This document shows, piece after piece, positions 34,475-45,520 of a stretch of 64,000 bases of DNA. The DNA lies in the NCBI GenBank assembly GCA_030737835.1, contig JAUJYN010000012.1:9774618-9838617 (forward strand). Direction: 5' to 3'. Positions within the stretch are counted from its first letter, which is position 1. Each line of letters begins with the position of its first letter. The notes under the pieces are model-generated. The model searched no databases. It was not told where the DNA came from and saw nothing but the letters and a program-made list of their open reading frames with translations. A program made the position numbers and the translations under genes. Source of the stretch: Acorus gramineus. Its lineage: Eukaryota; Streptophyta; Magnoliopsida; Acorales; Acoraceae.

Positions 34475-35238
34475 GGGATTTTTAGTTTTAAGTCCACACA
34501 AACCATTATATTTAGTGATCGATCCCTCCCTTCTTCGTATTTAGGTTTTAGTCCCCCGATTTAAAGGATAATTCATGGATAGGTCCCTCACAGTAGGGGT
34601 GGTAAACGAGCCGAACGAGCCGAGCTTTGACCTGCTCAGGCTCGGCTCGTTTAGTATCAGGCTCGGCTCGGGTTCGGCTCGGTTCGGGAACGAGCTTCAT
34701 TTTGTGTTCAAGCTCGGCTCGTTGGGCTCGTGAAAAGCTCGGTTAAAGCTCGGCTCGGCTCGTTTGTTAAACAAGCCAAGCTGAAGCTCGAATCAAGGCT
34801 CGGCTCGGGCTCGTTTAGCTAAAAAAAATCTTGTTTAACATTTAAGAAGTCACATTTCATAAATCACAACACCTTATACATGTGAAAGTAACATAAGTTC
34901 GGGCTCGGGCTCGGCTCGGGCTCGGCTCGTTAACCTTTTTTCAGTTAAGTAAACGAGCTCGTCTAGGCTCGGGTTCGGCTCGGGCTCGGCTCGTTTACAA
35001 ACCGAGCTTTAAAAATTGTTCAAGCTCGGTTCGTTTGTCTAATCGAACGAGCCTGAGCGAGCTTTAACCGAGCCGAGCCCGAGCCGAGCTCGAGCTGCTC
35101 GGCTCGTTTACCAACCCTACCTCACAGGGACTAAAAAGAAACTATCATTTAAATATGGGGACTAAAACCTAAATACGAATAAGGGAGTGATCGATCACTA
35201 AATATGATGGTTTTTTGGGACTTAAAACTAAAAATCCC
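34475..35238. mobile_element. MULE-type MITE split by a nested hAT element
   Basis: An exact 9-bp target duplication TTATAAATA flanks the element (34466-34474 and 35239-35247). The arms are long inverted repeats beginning GGGATTTTTAGTTTTAAGTC and continuing through ATATTTAGTGATCGATC and CGTATTTAGGTTTTAGTCCC. A hAT element at 34594-35119 sits inside; without it the MULE unit would be about 230 bp. Confidence 0.78.
34594..35119. mobile_element. Non-autonomous hAT element nested in the MULE-type MITE
   Basis: Exact 8-bp target duplication CCTCACAG at 34586-34593 and 35120-35127. Termini TAGGGGTGGTAAACGAGCC and, reverse-complemented from the right, TAGGGTTGGTAAACGAGCC. Both subterminal regions are packed with GGCTCG/CGAGCC words. 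526 bp, no coding capacity. Confidence 0.82.
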
Positions 35239-35658
35239 TTATAAATATTAATTGTATAGCAACAACATAGCTTTTAATATAAAAAGAATGACCTAAATAA
35301 ATATTGATTATAAAATAATCATGAATTTAAATTTAATTCAATTTGTTGGGAAGAAATCTATCTTAAATCAAAATAGTTTAGTTTATTAATTTTTTAATTC
35401 ATAATCAGATTAAATAATAAAATTATCAATTCAAACTTTAAAAAAATCGTTTTGAATTAGCTCCGAATGTGACAATGAAGTTTTGATATGATATTGATAT
35501 ATTAATGACAACGCATCTCGTCATCCATAAAAGGAAGCAGTCGTATTTAAGTTAAAATACACCCTCATCAACGGTAAATCCAACTGTATACGTGTACTTC
35601 GTCTCTCTCTATGCCTCTCTCACTGATTCTCTCTCTCTGTAAAGCGAGTCCAAAAACA

Positions 35659-38600
35659 ATGGAAACTCTGCAACTCTTCCACCACCACCTCCAACAAAAG
35701 AAGCGTTACATACTCCCCCTCGCGTCCTGCCTCCTCCTCTCCATCCTCCTGATGTCCTCCTCCCACCACACCCTATTCTCCTCCCCCTCCTCCTCCTCCA
35801 CCACCTCCTCCAACCCCGACGACCCACTTCACCTCTTCGTCGAGTCCAAGCTCCGCCCCTCCCCTCCCTCCCCCAAACCCCTCCCCCGCCTCGCCTACCT
35901 CGTCTCAGGCTCAATCGGCGACGGCGACGCACTCAAGAGGACTTTGAAGGCCCTCTACCACCCACTCAACTTCTACGCCGTCCACCTAGACCTCGAGTCG
36001 CCGGCGGCGGAGCGGCTCGAGCTCGCGCGGTTCGTGAGGGAGGAGCCGGTGTTCGCAAGGTTCGGGAACGTGAGGGTCGTGACCCGGGCGAACCTGGTGA
36101 CCTATCGGGGGCCGACGATGGTGGCGAACACGCTTCACGCGGCGGCGATTCTGTTGAAGGAGTGGGGGGAGTGGGATTGGTTCATCAATTTGAGCGCCTC
36201 GGATTATCCTTTGGTCACCCAAGATGGTAATTTTTTTATTGGAACTTCGATTGGGTGTCCGTTTTTGAGAGAAATTTTTTATGGGTTTTTTTGGTTTGGA
36301 GTCTGAAAGATTTGGTTTTTAGTAGTTTATGAGTGAGGATTTGATGCTGATCGAGTTTATTTTGTTTAATGGATTAATGGGTGGTTATTTTTTGATGGGT
36401 TTTGTTTGATTTGGAGTTTCTAAAATTGTTTTTTTTTTTTTTTTAGTTTCAATGATTTGGGTTGATTGTGTGTTACTAGTAGTATCAGGTTTTTTCTTGT
36501 TGAGTTGACTGTGTGTTGACTCTTTGATCATCATTTTCTTTGAATTGGTTCTATGTGATGTATTTGATCAGTGTTTTCTTCTTCTCTTATTTGGGTAAGT
36601 TTGGATTCCAATCTTGTGGTGAATGAGTGCATTATTTTGATTCTGGCTTTGATAGTGTACGATGTTGGAACGTTTTCATTGTGGATTTGGGGTTCATGTT
36701 CTTCGGGTGGTTTGTTGAATCAGTGATATGTACTATATATATTGGTTCATTGGTAGTTTCATAATTTTAAGGACTATCTCCACTGCCCGAGGTTGTTGGT
36801 AAAGATGGATTGTGTTTGATCTGCTGCTCAGATTTTTATCTCACCAGCTTAATTTTCCATCTATATGGATTGAATATCTCTCTGAGTTTCTTGTTTCTCC
36901 TTTATCTTTGCTGGCATGGTTACATATTCTATTATACTTTCCTATTTCCTAAATGGATGCGGGCCATTTCTTTCGTGTTTGTTTTGATTTTCTATTTTTC
37001 TGATTTTTGGCAGAACAGATTTACTTCACACTCTTTCGAGCATTCCTAGACAATTGAATTTCATTGAGCATACAAGTGATATAGGATGGAAAGAGTATGT
37101 CCAGAATTCTTCTCCAAATTTATTAATGTTGAACAATTTTAAAGGGTATTGCAGTCACTGGTGACACTCTCTCTGACATGATCAATATACTTGATGTGTA
37201 GATATCATAGGGCGAAGCCAGTGATTATCGATCCAGGCCTATATAGCTTGCAAAAGGTGGATGTGTTTTGGATCACTGAGAAAAGAAGCTTACCTACAGC
37301 ATTTAAGCTCTTCACAGGTGAGGTATACTTTATGGATTTGATTATTCATCTATCATTTCTTCTTGTAAAATCCAGTCATGAATATATTCTCTTGTAATCT
37401 TGATATGGACACTGTAAAATCAGCTTGATGGTCAAGATTAGGTAATTATGGATGGATCAGCAAACATAACATGCATAACTAGTTAAAAGGGAGAAAATAA
37501 AAACGCAGCAGATAGTTGAATGCATTGCAAATGACATATACTTTCATTAAACAGTGTCCCTCAACTCCTTTTTTTAATACAAAGGCGAATGCCTACCGCT
37601 TTGCAAAAAAAAAAAAAAAAGTCTCCCTCACATAATCTGAAACTACACCTCCTGTTAATAATTGAAGTAGTCAATGTGAGAACCGGTTGAGTATACTAAA
37701 GGCTTTGCAATGGTTGGTTATGTATGAAACAAGACATGCACAAAAAAGTTTTATTGTATAGTGCACAAATATGACACTTCCAAATGGTCTTTGAAGTGGA
37801 GGAAAATTTGAACGAGTGTTTGTCTGCAGCCCTGCAGAGCACTATGTGTATGAACCATGTTGTATATTCCACCTTAGAAGAAGAAACTGCTTATGAATGA
37901 TCACTCAATGGTGCTGGTCTGAGTTCACTGTGAACTTGATTTCTGTGTAATTGATTGAGAATCTGTTCATTAATGAATTCTATGAACCTAGTAGCAGTCC
38001 CATGCAAATTGCTTGGTATTTTAACCGTTACATGTGCAAGATTTTCCTGCCACCACCTTTGTTTCTCACTGCTATCAGAAGGTTTAACAATGAAAAAGTT
38101 GATTTTTAAGTATATATGTTCAAGTTCTTATCTGTAATGAATTACATAGCGCATCACAAATGTAAAAATCAATCAATTACCAAACAAAATCACCATTGCA
38201 CATCTTTCATTTCTTTCCAGGTTCAGCATGGATGATGCTATCCAGGTCATTCATGGAGTATTGCCTCTGGGGTTGGGACAACCTCCCGAGGACTGTCCTA
38301 ATGTACTATGCCAACTTCCTATCCTCCCCAGAGGGTTACTTCCACACGGTCATCTGCAACACCGACGACTTCATAAACACCACCGTGAATCACGACCTCC
38401 ACTTCATATCCTGGGACAACCCCCCGAAGCAGCACCCACACTTCCTCACTGTCCTTGATTATGCGAAGATGGTGGCGAGCAATGCCCCGTTCGCAAGGAA
38501 GTTCAACCGAGAAGAACCAGTGCTTGACCGGATAGATTCGGAGCTTTTGGGCCGGCGGTCCAACTCAGGCTATGTTCCTGGTGGATGGTACGATGGGAGG

Positions 38601-38738
38601 ACGGCAAATTCATCTGACCCACTTAGTGGTATGACAAATGTGACTGAGCTAAGGCCGGGGCCGGGGGCCGAGAGGCTGCGGTCGCTCATTACGGGGTTGC
38701 TTTCCAAGGATAATTTTGATGGACAGCATTGTATCTGA
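35659..38738 (+). CDS. GT14 beta-glucuronosyltransferase-like protein (GlcAT14 family)
   Basis: Four exons: 35659-36226, 37019-37094, 37202-37317, 38221-38738, consistent phases, 425 residues. Type II membrane protein: short cytosolic N-terminus, one signal anchor (about residues 14-35, LPLASCLLLSILLMSS), a Ser/Pro-rich stem, then the Branch (core-2/I-branching, GT14) domain with LAYLVSGSIGDGDALKRTLK, NLSASDYPLVTQDD, LNFIEHTSDIGWKEY, PVIIDPGLY, LFTGSAWMMLSRSF, YCLWGWDNLPRT, YFHTVICN and ISWDNPPKQHP. Plant members that have been tested add glucuronic acid to arabinogalactan chains in the Golgi; that activity here is inferred. The frame is open to an earlier in-frame ATG at 35611, adding 16 residues; 35659 is preferred because a membrane anchor directly follows. 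A CT-rich leader precedes it, and the transposon pair at 34.5-35.2 kb sits only about 400 bases upstream. Confidence 0.9.
37571..37620 (+). mobile_element. LINE-like 3' end in GT14 intron 3
   Basis: GCGAATGCCTACCGCTTTGC followed by 17 A. The reverse complement of the first bases, GGTAGGCATTCG, matches the fragment at 746-1125. Its short length suggests a heavily 5'-truncated insertion. Confidence 0.4.
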
Positions 38739-39850
38739 CATAGGTTACGCATGTATTTGTTCAAATGATTAATGCTGAGAAGAATTTAACAGTGCGGCTC
38801 AGTATCAACTACATAGGAGTTTCTAAAGGTCTGTATTTTCTTAACATTGTTGACATTGTTCTATATGTGGTATGTATTTGATTGGTGTAATAAGAGCATT
38901 CACAATGGAATGTTCCAAGATAGTCGAATATATAATTATAATGGTAAAAGTCTTATGAATTGTGATTAGCAACTGAGATTATATTTATGGAAATACGAAG
39001 GACAAATCATTAAATCTTTAGTAAGGTGTGACAATAACGATTGGATGAGGTCCCTTTTTGGGTTGTCTGTGGGTTAAAATCCCCCAGATATAGGAATACA
39101 AGACATCAAAGATTTGCTATCAGCAGACATCTTTGATTCCATTCATGCTTTTTTTCTTCTCTTGGAATTCAATTCTATACATATCATATCTAAGGATTTG
39201 GTGTACTACAAAGGGAACAATTGTGACTACTCTCGTACAATTTTTTAACAATGTAATGTGTAGTGACTCACTTTCCTTCCATGTCATACTATTTTTTAAT
39301 AATATAATGTGTAGGGAACAAACTTTTAACAGTACAATTTTGAACCAAACAATGGGGCAGATCATGTTTTTTTGCAAAATTAATTTCTCATTCTGATTTC
39401 TGGGTAACAAAATTCCATTTTCTATTGGATTCTTGGTTACCATTTTATTCTTTGTCGTTTTTTAAAAAGTTTGGAATATAATGATATTGACATCTGAACA
39501 AAGAAAATGTAATCAGTACATGTGGGTCCTGACATGACGACCATAGAAAGTAATCTCGTATTAAAAAATTAACTATATAATTTAATTTATAAACTATATA
39601 ATTTATTGATAGTACTGATAGTACATAAATTAAATGATTCTGATTCTGAACCACGAGGAAAGAATTTACAGAAGAAAAAAAAATTTAAAAATTAAAATTT
39701 TTTATAATTGAAGGATTGTGGATCCCAAAGGATTGTGGATCCCAATCATACCTTGATGCGTTCGACACACGAGTCAAAAGCATGTTACTCATTATTTTAT
39801 TAAAAAAAAAAAAAAATCCATATCGCCGTGTGTTTGAATCCCAGAGAGAC
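38739..39850. other. Downstream region of the GT14 gene
   Basis: Probable GT14 3' UTR followed by AT-rich spacer. A near-duplicate phrase (TGATTCTGAACC, AAAGGATTGTGGATCCCAA twice at 39711-39744) is the only structure noted; no gene supported. Confidence 0.4.
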
Positions 39851-39867
39851 AGAGATGGAAGTGAAGA

Positions 39868-40840
39868 GATGAGGACCGTCCATCTGTCCCCGACAGCCAT
39901 CGCCGTCGTCGGTTCCAAAGACGTGGTCGTGGATAGCTTGTACGTCTCCATCGATCCGGCACAGCTCAACCGCATACAGTACTCCAGCTCTTCTCCGTCC
40001 CTTGTCAATTCCCGATTATTTTTTCGCTTCTTTCGTATTTAGAATTTATTTAATTTTTATTGTAGGGGTTATCACTTCATTATGATTAAAATCAACAAAT
40101 ATTTCAAATCATGAGTAATGGGTCCACGTGAATAGATACATCTCACTTGATGGAATAATGGTTAAAATGTTGTTGCACTCAATTTTTTTATAATCCAAAA
40201 TACAATCTTATATATCTCATTAAAAATTAAGTGAAGCATATATCGGTTAGATAGTGTACATATCTTGTTAAATATTTTCTTACATTTACTGAAAATAGAT
40301 TTATTCAACTCGAAATAAAACGATATACACTTATTATTAAAACATATCCCTTATTAGATGATTTTTATTATTTTAAAAATATAAAACATGTATGATTTAA
40401 GTTTTGATCGGTAAAAATGACTAAAACATTTTTGTAATGATTATGAATAGATATAATGGGCCATTTGATCAATCAAAATACAAAACAAGTACAAGAAAAA
40501 CAAGCAAAGAATCAATTAAATCCCACTCTCTCCCTCACAATCTCTGAAAGTCTCTTCAGTGACCCCTGTTTGATTCACCAAAACCACAGTCTATGAACGC
40601 AAATGGTGTCGGCAAAGTTGTAGTTTCCGACGACCCAGACTTTGAAGTGGGTGACTGGCATGGGTTATGGGTCAACTCAGGTGGGCGGAGATATATTGAA
40701 AAAGATCGAGTCTTTGGAGTTCCCTCTGTCTTACCATCTCGGAATCCTTGGTGGGTAGTACGCTGTTTTCATTAACGAATTCCAAGAATATATAATGGTG
40801 CTACGTCGTTGGGTGTGCCAAAAGCAAGAGAAAGGTGAGC
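39868..40840 (+). pseudogene. Truncated NADP-dependent alkenal reductase-like pseudogene
   Basis: Two decayed exons match the N-terminal part of medium-chain reductases of the 2-alkenal/double-bond reductase group as I remember them. Exon 1 (about 39877-39980) reads SKDVVVDSLYVSIDPAQLNR. Exon 2 (about 40567-40831, after an AACCACAG acceptor) reads ANGVGKVVVSDDPDFEVGDW, then, after a frame change, FPLSYHLGILGG followed by a stop, and then a piece corresponding to CSPKKGE (CQKQEK). The cofactor-binding and catalytic portions are absent. The intron between the exons contains MITE-like sequence with a second element nested in it. Stops, frameshift and truncation make a functional product unlikely. 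Confidence 0.6.
40060..40515 (+). mobile_element. MULE-like MITE interrupted by another short MITE
   Basis: The outer parts (40060-40160: TATTGTAGGGGTTATCACTT..., and 40436-40515: ATCAATCAAAATACAAAACAAGTACA) match the two halves of the 210-bp family at 45301-45510. The inner part, about 40165-40435, matches the repeat at 27825-28065, so the second family jumped into the first. Outer ends and target duplication are too decayed to define. Confidence 0.45.
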
Positions 40841-41068
40841 AATTGATAATATATTGATGCATGTATATATATGGAATTCATTCATGCATGCACTTTGATG
40901 TGCTTGATTGATTCATTGATTAAAGAGAAGCATGAGTTTTTGGATGATACATTCAACCATAGACCATATATGTAGCCCTAGCTACTACATCACATCAGAT
41001 GCAGTGCATTAGTGAAACAAACAATTTAAATTTTACATGTATCATTCATATAGACCACTCTATAATAT

Positions 41069-42456
41069 CTATATCTCGCATGATTCTGCGCGGCCAAAAA
41101 TTGCGTAACGGTTGTTGGCGACATTGTCATAGGCAAAGTCCCTCACGAAGCTGCCAAGAATAATAAACATATATGACTTTAACAATCAATGTTAAATAGT
41201 ACATTATATAATTTTCGTGAGAGATGGGGAAGGATTATTACAGAGGCAGGAGGTTTAAAAAGAGAGCGAGCTGAGGGAATGGAAGGTCGAGATACTCCAT
41301 GATTCTCAGTACTGCTTCTGACTTGATGTATGATCTGTGTGTATGGATCATGATAACATGCAATACATATACAATTATAATATATAAAGGCATGCATGCA
41401 TATTATAATATGCAAGTGAAGATCTAAATTAAAGTCAAGTTGAGTGGTTGTGAACCTGTCCTGCTCGACTAAGACTACGCTTGAAATATCATCTGGAGAC
41501 CTTCCTGATCTTTGCAACAGTTTCTTGCCCGATTCACTTTGCAATGCCTCAAATCTTATTTTCCTGTTAAAGAAAAGGGCAATATAAGAATGAAACGGGT
41601 TTTAGATATCAGTACTGAGGATAAGGGTATGATTAACGGAATAGGCATCGGACCGGACCGGACCCAAATAACCAAGCCAGGGATTGAACGGGCCGGGCCT
41701 CGGGCCCACGAGCATTCATTTGTATATTAATATAATATTAAAATAACATAAACAATTGTGTCACTAGCTGCATGCCCCCTCCCTTTTCCCATCTTAGGGG
41801 TTTGGATCATCCGTTTATTTTTTTTTATTTAAGTTTTATTGTGGGATTGTCTAATCATCACAATTAAAATCAAAAATAAAATCAAACGGTTATAAATATA
41901 TTAAATTATAAATAGATAAATAGACCTATTTTATTTAATGAATTTATAATCGTTAAAGCATAAAACAAACACAGAAAAATAAATAGAGAATCCAACCCCT
42001 CAAGAAGTCATGGACGAGCCCTAGAATCAAACCCAGCCCTACCCGATCTAAAAACGGGCCAGGTTTTCAGACTTCAAACCAAATAATGACCGTTGGACTG
42101 ACCTTTGACGATCGTTGTTACGAACGAATCGCACTCCTCCGTTGCACAGGTTGCAAACCCCTGAAACCATAGCCAACATAAATAAATAAAAATATAATAA
42201 AATCATTAAAAAAAAAAAAAAGAAACAGATCGTGTGATAGATATATGGAGGAGAACGATTACCGACCGTCGAAAAGCATGATTGGGCGGGTGTCGTCCCG
42301 AAAGAACGCCGAGGTCTCCTCCACCCAATTGACGGCTGCGGCTGCGGCCGCGGCTCCGTGACGTGGACGGCGGACATCAGCCGCAGCCAGAGTGCAAGTG
42401 CGGCGGAGGGTTCTAAGGTGCGTGAGCGGATGAACGACGAGAGACATTGCGTGCAA
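41069..42456 (-). CDS. DUF393 (DCC family) thiol-disulfide oxidoreductase-like protein
   Basis: Five exons (42267-42456, 42103-42160, 41456-41563, 41242-41334, 41069-41150), 176 residues if started at the first ATG, 173 from the second at 42447. The first 45 or so residues are rich in Arg and Ala and suit a plastid or mitochondrial transit peptide. The mature part carries the family signature [20 protein letters not shown] (the D-x-x-C-x-x-C motif), [35 protein letters not shown], and the C-terminal [19 protein letters not shown]. The CxxC suggests redox activity, but the biochemical role of the plant proteins is not established to my knowledge. Resembles Arabidopsis At1g52590. Exon 1 must end at a non-consensus donor (GACG|GTCGGT). 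The rhomboid gene lies about 5.5 kb upstream on the same strand. Confidence 0.88.
41798..41998. mobile_element. 210-bp MULE-type MITE family, decayed copy
   Basis: Starts GGGTTTGGATCATCCGTTTA and ends AGAATCCAACCC, with the family interior (TTTATTGTGGGATTGTCTAA, ACGGTTATAAATATATTAAA). No target duplication could be read. It lies between two stretches of GGGCC/GGACC-rich sequence (41648-41710, 42045-42062) that may be remains of a hAT end. Confidence 0.55.
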
Positions 42457-42668
42457 AGACAGGGTCGCTCATCTCATGGAATTTGATTTTTTTTTGTTGT
42501 TTTATTAGTTATAGGTCAACACATCATCATCAAGCATCTCCGTGAATGGTAGTCTTGTCCCCACGTGGCCTGATGTATGACCTTTCAAAATCTTACGTAT
42601 GCCTAGAGACATAAACCCAGAATAAGAAAGAATACAGGAGAATAGTAAAAAAAAACTGTTTGTTTTGA

Positions 42669-43096
42669 TAGAATAAACCCCGATAGTTATGTCTGGATAA
42701 GCTAGGATAAGGCCTGATAACTATTCTAAGAAAATTGTGGAATTGCTTATCAAGGCTTATCTATACCAATGGATAAAAATACCCTTCTCTGTCATTTTAA
42801 AAAATTTATCTCACCTAACAGACTCATACAGATTTCAAAAACTGTCACATCTATCAAATCAATCATATATCTCTCACACTATTCCCAGGGGGTATAATTG
42901 TCATTTAAAAAATCATAAACTCTTATTCATCCCTTATCAATCATTTATCATCACTTTATCCAAGGTGAACCAAACAACAAAAAAGTCATTTTTACGTTTC
43001 CCAATGAGAATAACAAAAAAAACAATCAAACAAAAAATTGCTTATTCAGCCTGGATTGTTATCTATCCCAGTATAGCTATCGGGAGCGAATAACCC
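42669..43096. mobile_element. Harbinger-type MITE relative
   Basis: Ends form an imperfect inverted repeat (AATAAACCCCGATAGTTATG left; TTATTCGCTCCCGATAGCTA right, reverse-complemented). The interior shares AATGAGAATAAxxxAAAACA and ATCAAACAxAAAATxxCTTAT with the intact element at 30163-30615. It sits about 200 bases upstream of the DUF393 start codon, so within its promoter. Confidence 0.5.
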
Positions 43097-43199
43097 AATT
43101 TCACACTCCATACACATGAATATCCTCTACCATGTGTTTTATTTATTTATTTATTTATTTTTATATATATATATATTTTGATAAGAGTGATTCTCGGTT

Positions 43200-44640
43200 T
43201 ACACGGCTAGTTAAGGTAATCCTCAGAGCACTCATAAGATGAGATGTCAACGCATGGCTTATAACGATTTATGACTGGTTGAAGTCTGAATTAAAATAAT
43301 TTAGTTCAAACTCAAATATCCACTACGATTCATTCTATTTTAATATTTTTCTATACTAAGGTGAAAGTTCAAGTTTGAAAAATCAAAAGAAACTTATAAT
43401 TATCTAAATTAATGTGTTCAATCTAGATCAAATCTGTTCCAAGATCAATACATTCCATTACTCAATTATCTATATATATTTTGATCGGTGGGAGATTGTT
43501 GAAATTTTATGAACAAAATACATATCAATTTTCTTTATTTGCATGGGTTTTGGATGTTACACACATATATAAATGTTTTATATTATTTCATGCTTAAACG
43601 AAGATTAAATGCCTAAGTTTCCAATGAAATAACACCTGAGTTATTATAATGAATCATTGCATGCGTTGTGGAGAATTGAACCGGTGAAATCGAAAATTTA
43701 ATCTCCTACATTTCCAATTGTGGTGAACCGTTGCATATCATTCATTTAGTTGGGTTGCATGTCATTTATCTGGGTTGATTATGCCTTTATAAACGACTAA
43801 TGCATGCATCATTTGATTTCACCAACCCGTGAGAAGTATGATGTAACCTTCTGAGATGTTCTATGTATATATGTGATAATCTTCTTAGGATCACAAAAAT
43901 ACACTAGAGAAAATAAAATTATATTGATCAAATCTGAATTAATTTAATGATTACAAGTCTTTTATAGAGCAGAGAATCTTTAACAAACTAGAATCTCAAC
44001 ACATCTCTCTAAATATCTCAAATCACAAATAAATTCTAATTAAATCTTAACTAATATTCAAATTCGAATTCAAATAATTTTTTTTTTTAAAATGGCGTAG
44101 TGGCGTAGCGACTACTCTTGGAGGGATCATCGATATGAGCGCATGGACATATTAGAATAGTAGTTCTGATCTACGGTTTGAAAGTTATAACCATTTGAAA
44201 TCACGGTGCTCCCGATCGATTAAGATGTCTTCTTCTTTTCTAGTCCATTTGATCTCGTCCGTCCATGTAATTTGTAGCTATGATATCTGCATCAGAGTGA
44301 GAGACAGTCCATTTGTTCTCATCTTCTTCACATCACAAGGATCATATTCTATTCCCTCAAGAGCTTCATCTATTCTGATCTTGATCAAGTTTTATCCATC
44401 TATTCTCGAACTCGATAATACAAGAATTTGGTTCGAGGACTCTACTTGATCACACTTTGGGGAGTCAGTGGGATCCGCAAGTCAAGTTGTATCTCGAAAA
44501 CGAATCATGTCGGTAAAACTCCAAGTGTATGGAGGACATATTCGTTTCAAGGGCAACGTCTCCTACGTGCCTGTTGATCAGACGATTCCAATCATTTTTC
44601 TCTTCATCTTTTAAAAATCCAGATCATACCCAAACACAAA
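43200..44640. mobile_element. LTR-retrotransposon remnant
   Basis: GGTGGGAGATTG at about 43489-43500 looks like a copia-type polypurine tract leading directly into a TGTTGAAATTTTATG LTR start. The following several hundred bases have no coding content but end-like CAACA words occur near 43998-44003. No gag or pol frame was seen. Boundaries are uncertain. Confidence 0.4.
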
Positions 44641-44754
44641 GTACATATAAAATCCATATACAGTGACCATGTATCTGAATTTAAATTAAATTCGATTTCA
44701 AAAAATGTACATGATGATTCAAATGATGAATATACAATCAAATCAACGTGTTTT

Positions 44755-45130
44755 ATTCAGATAAAAAAAGTCTAATTTGAATGGATCACCATTGTTTGCA
44801 TCACAATCAAGTCGCAAATAAAAAAAATGAATCGTGTAATTCTTCACTTCTCCACCGATTTACCTAAATAAAAAAATGAATTTGATATTTATTTTCAATT
44901 CCACCAATCAATCTGAATTTAAAAATTATAAATCGTAATTTTTTTTGTTGTCCGAAAAAACTTAACATGAATGGATCGCCATTATTTGCACCACAATCAG
45001 TTCACAAATAAAAAAAATGAATCGTGTAATTCTTTTCTTCTCCACCGATCAATCTGAATAAAAAAAATTTGATATTTGTTTTCGTTTCCACCGATCAATC
45101 TATATAAAAAAAATTGTAAACCGTGATTTT
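44755..45130. repeat. Tandem duplication of about 190 bp
   Basis: Two consecutive units share ATGAATGGATCxCCATT, TTTGCAxCACAATCA, AAAAAAATGAATCGTGTAAT and TTCTCCACCGATxxA. The first unit also repeats 'caatctgaat' and 'gatatttxttttc' internally. Confidence 0.6.
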
Positions 45131-45300
45131 TTTTGCGTCCAATTGAATTGATATCACCAAAAAGGGAAAGAATCCTCCAAATTGTCATCAGCTCGACATT
45201 AATGGGAGCGGTTATGGAAAAATCACTCAAAATAGATGGGGGGGGGGGGGGGTAAAGTGGGTAATTCAAATTTGCCACCTCATGGGATTTGGGATGGGGT

Positions 45301-45510
45301 GGGTTTGGATCATCTGTTTATTTTATCGTGCTTGTATCTTACTTGACTTTTATTGTGAGATTGCCACATCACCACAATTAAAATCACACGGTTATAAATA
45401 TATCAAATCAAGAATGGATAAATGGATCCATTTTATTTGATGAATTTATGACTGTCTGATTGATTAAAGCACAAAACAAGTACAGAAAAACAAGTAGAGG
45501 ATCCAAACCC
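45301..45510. mobile_element. 210-bp MULE-type MITE, intact copy 1
   Basis: Exactly flanked by the 10-bp direct repeat GGGATGGGGT (45291-45300 and 45511-45520), the length expected of Mutator-like insertion (9-11 bp). Termini GGGTTTGGATCATCTGTTTA and, reverse-complemented, GGGTTTGGATCCTCTACTTG. No coding capacity. Confidence 0.8.
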
Positions 45511-45520
45511 GGGATGGGGT

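Noticed and set aside
41648-42062. GGACC/GGGCC-rich stretches considered as a second complete hAT around the 210-bp miniature
   Set aside because: No matching termini or 8-bp duplication could be found; at best a decayed fragment.
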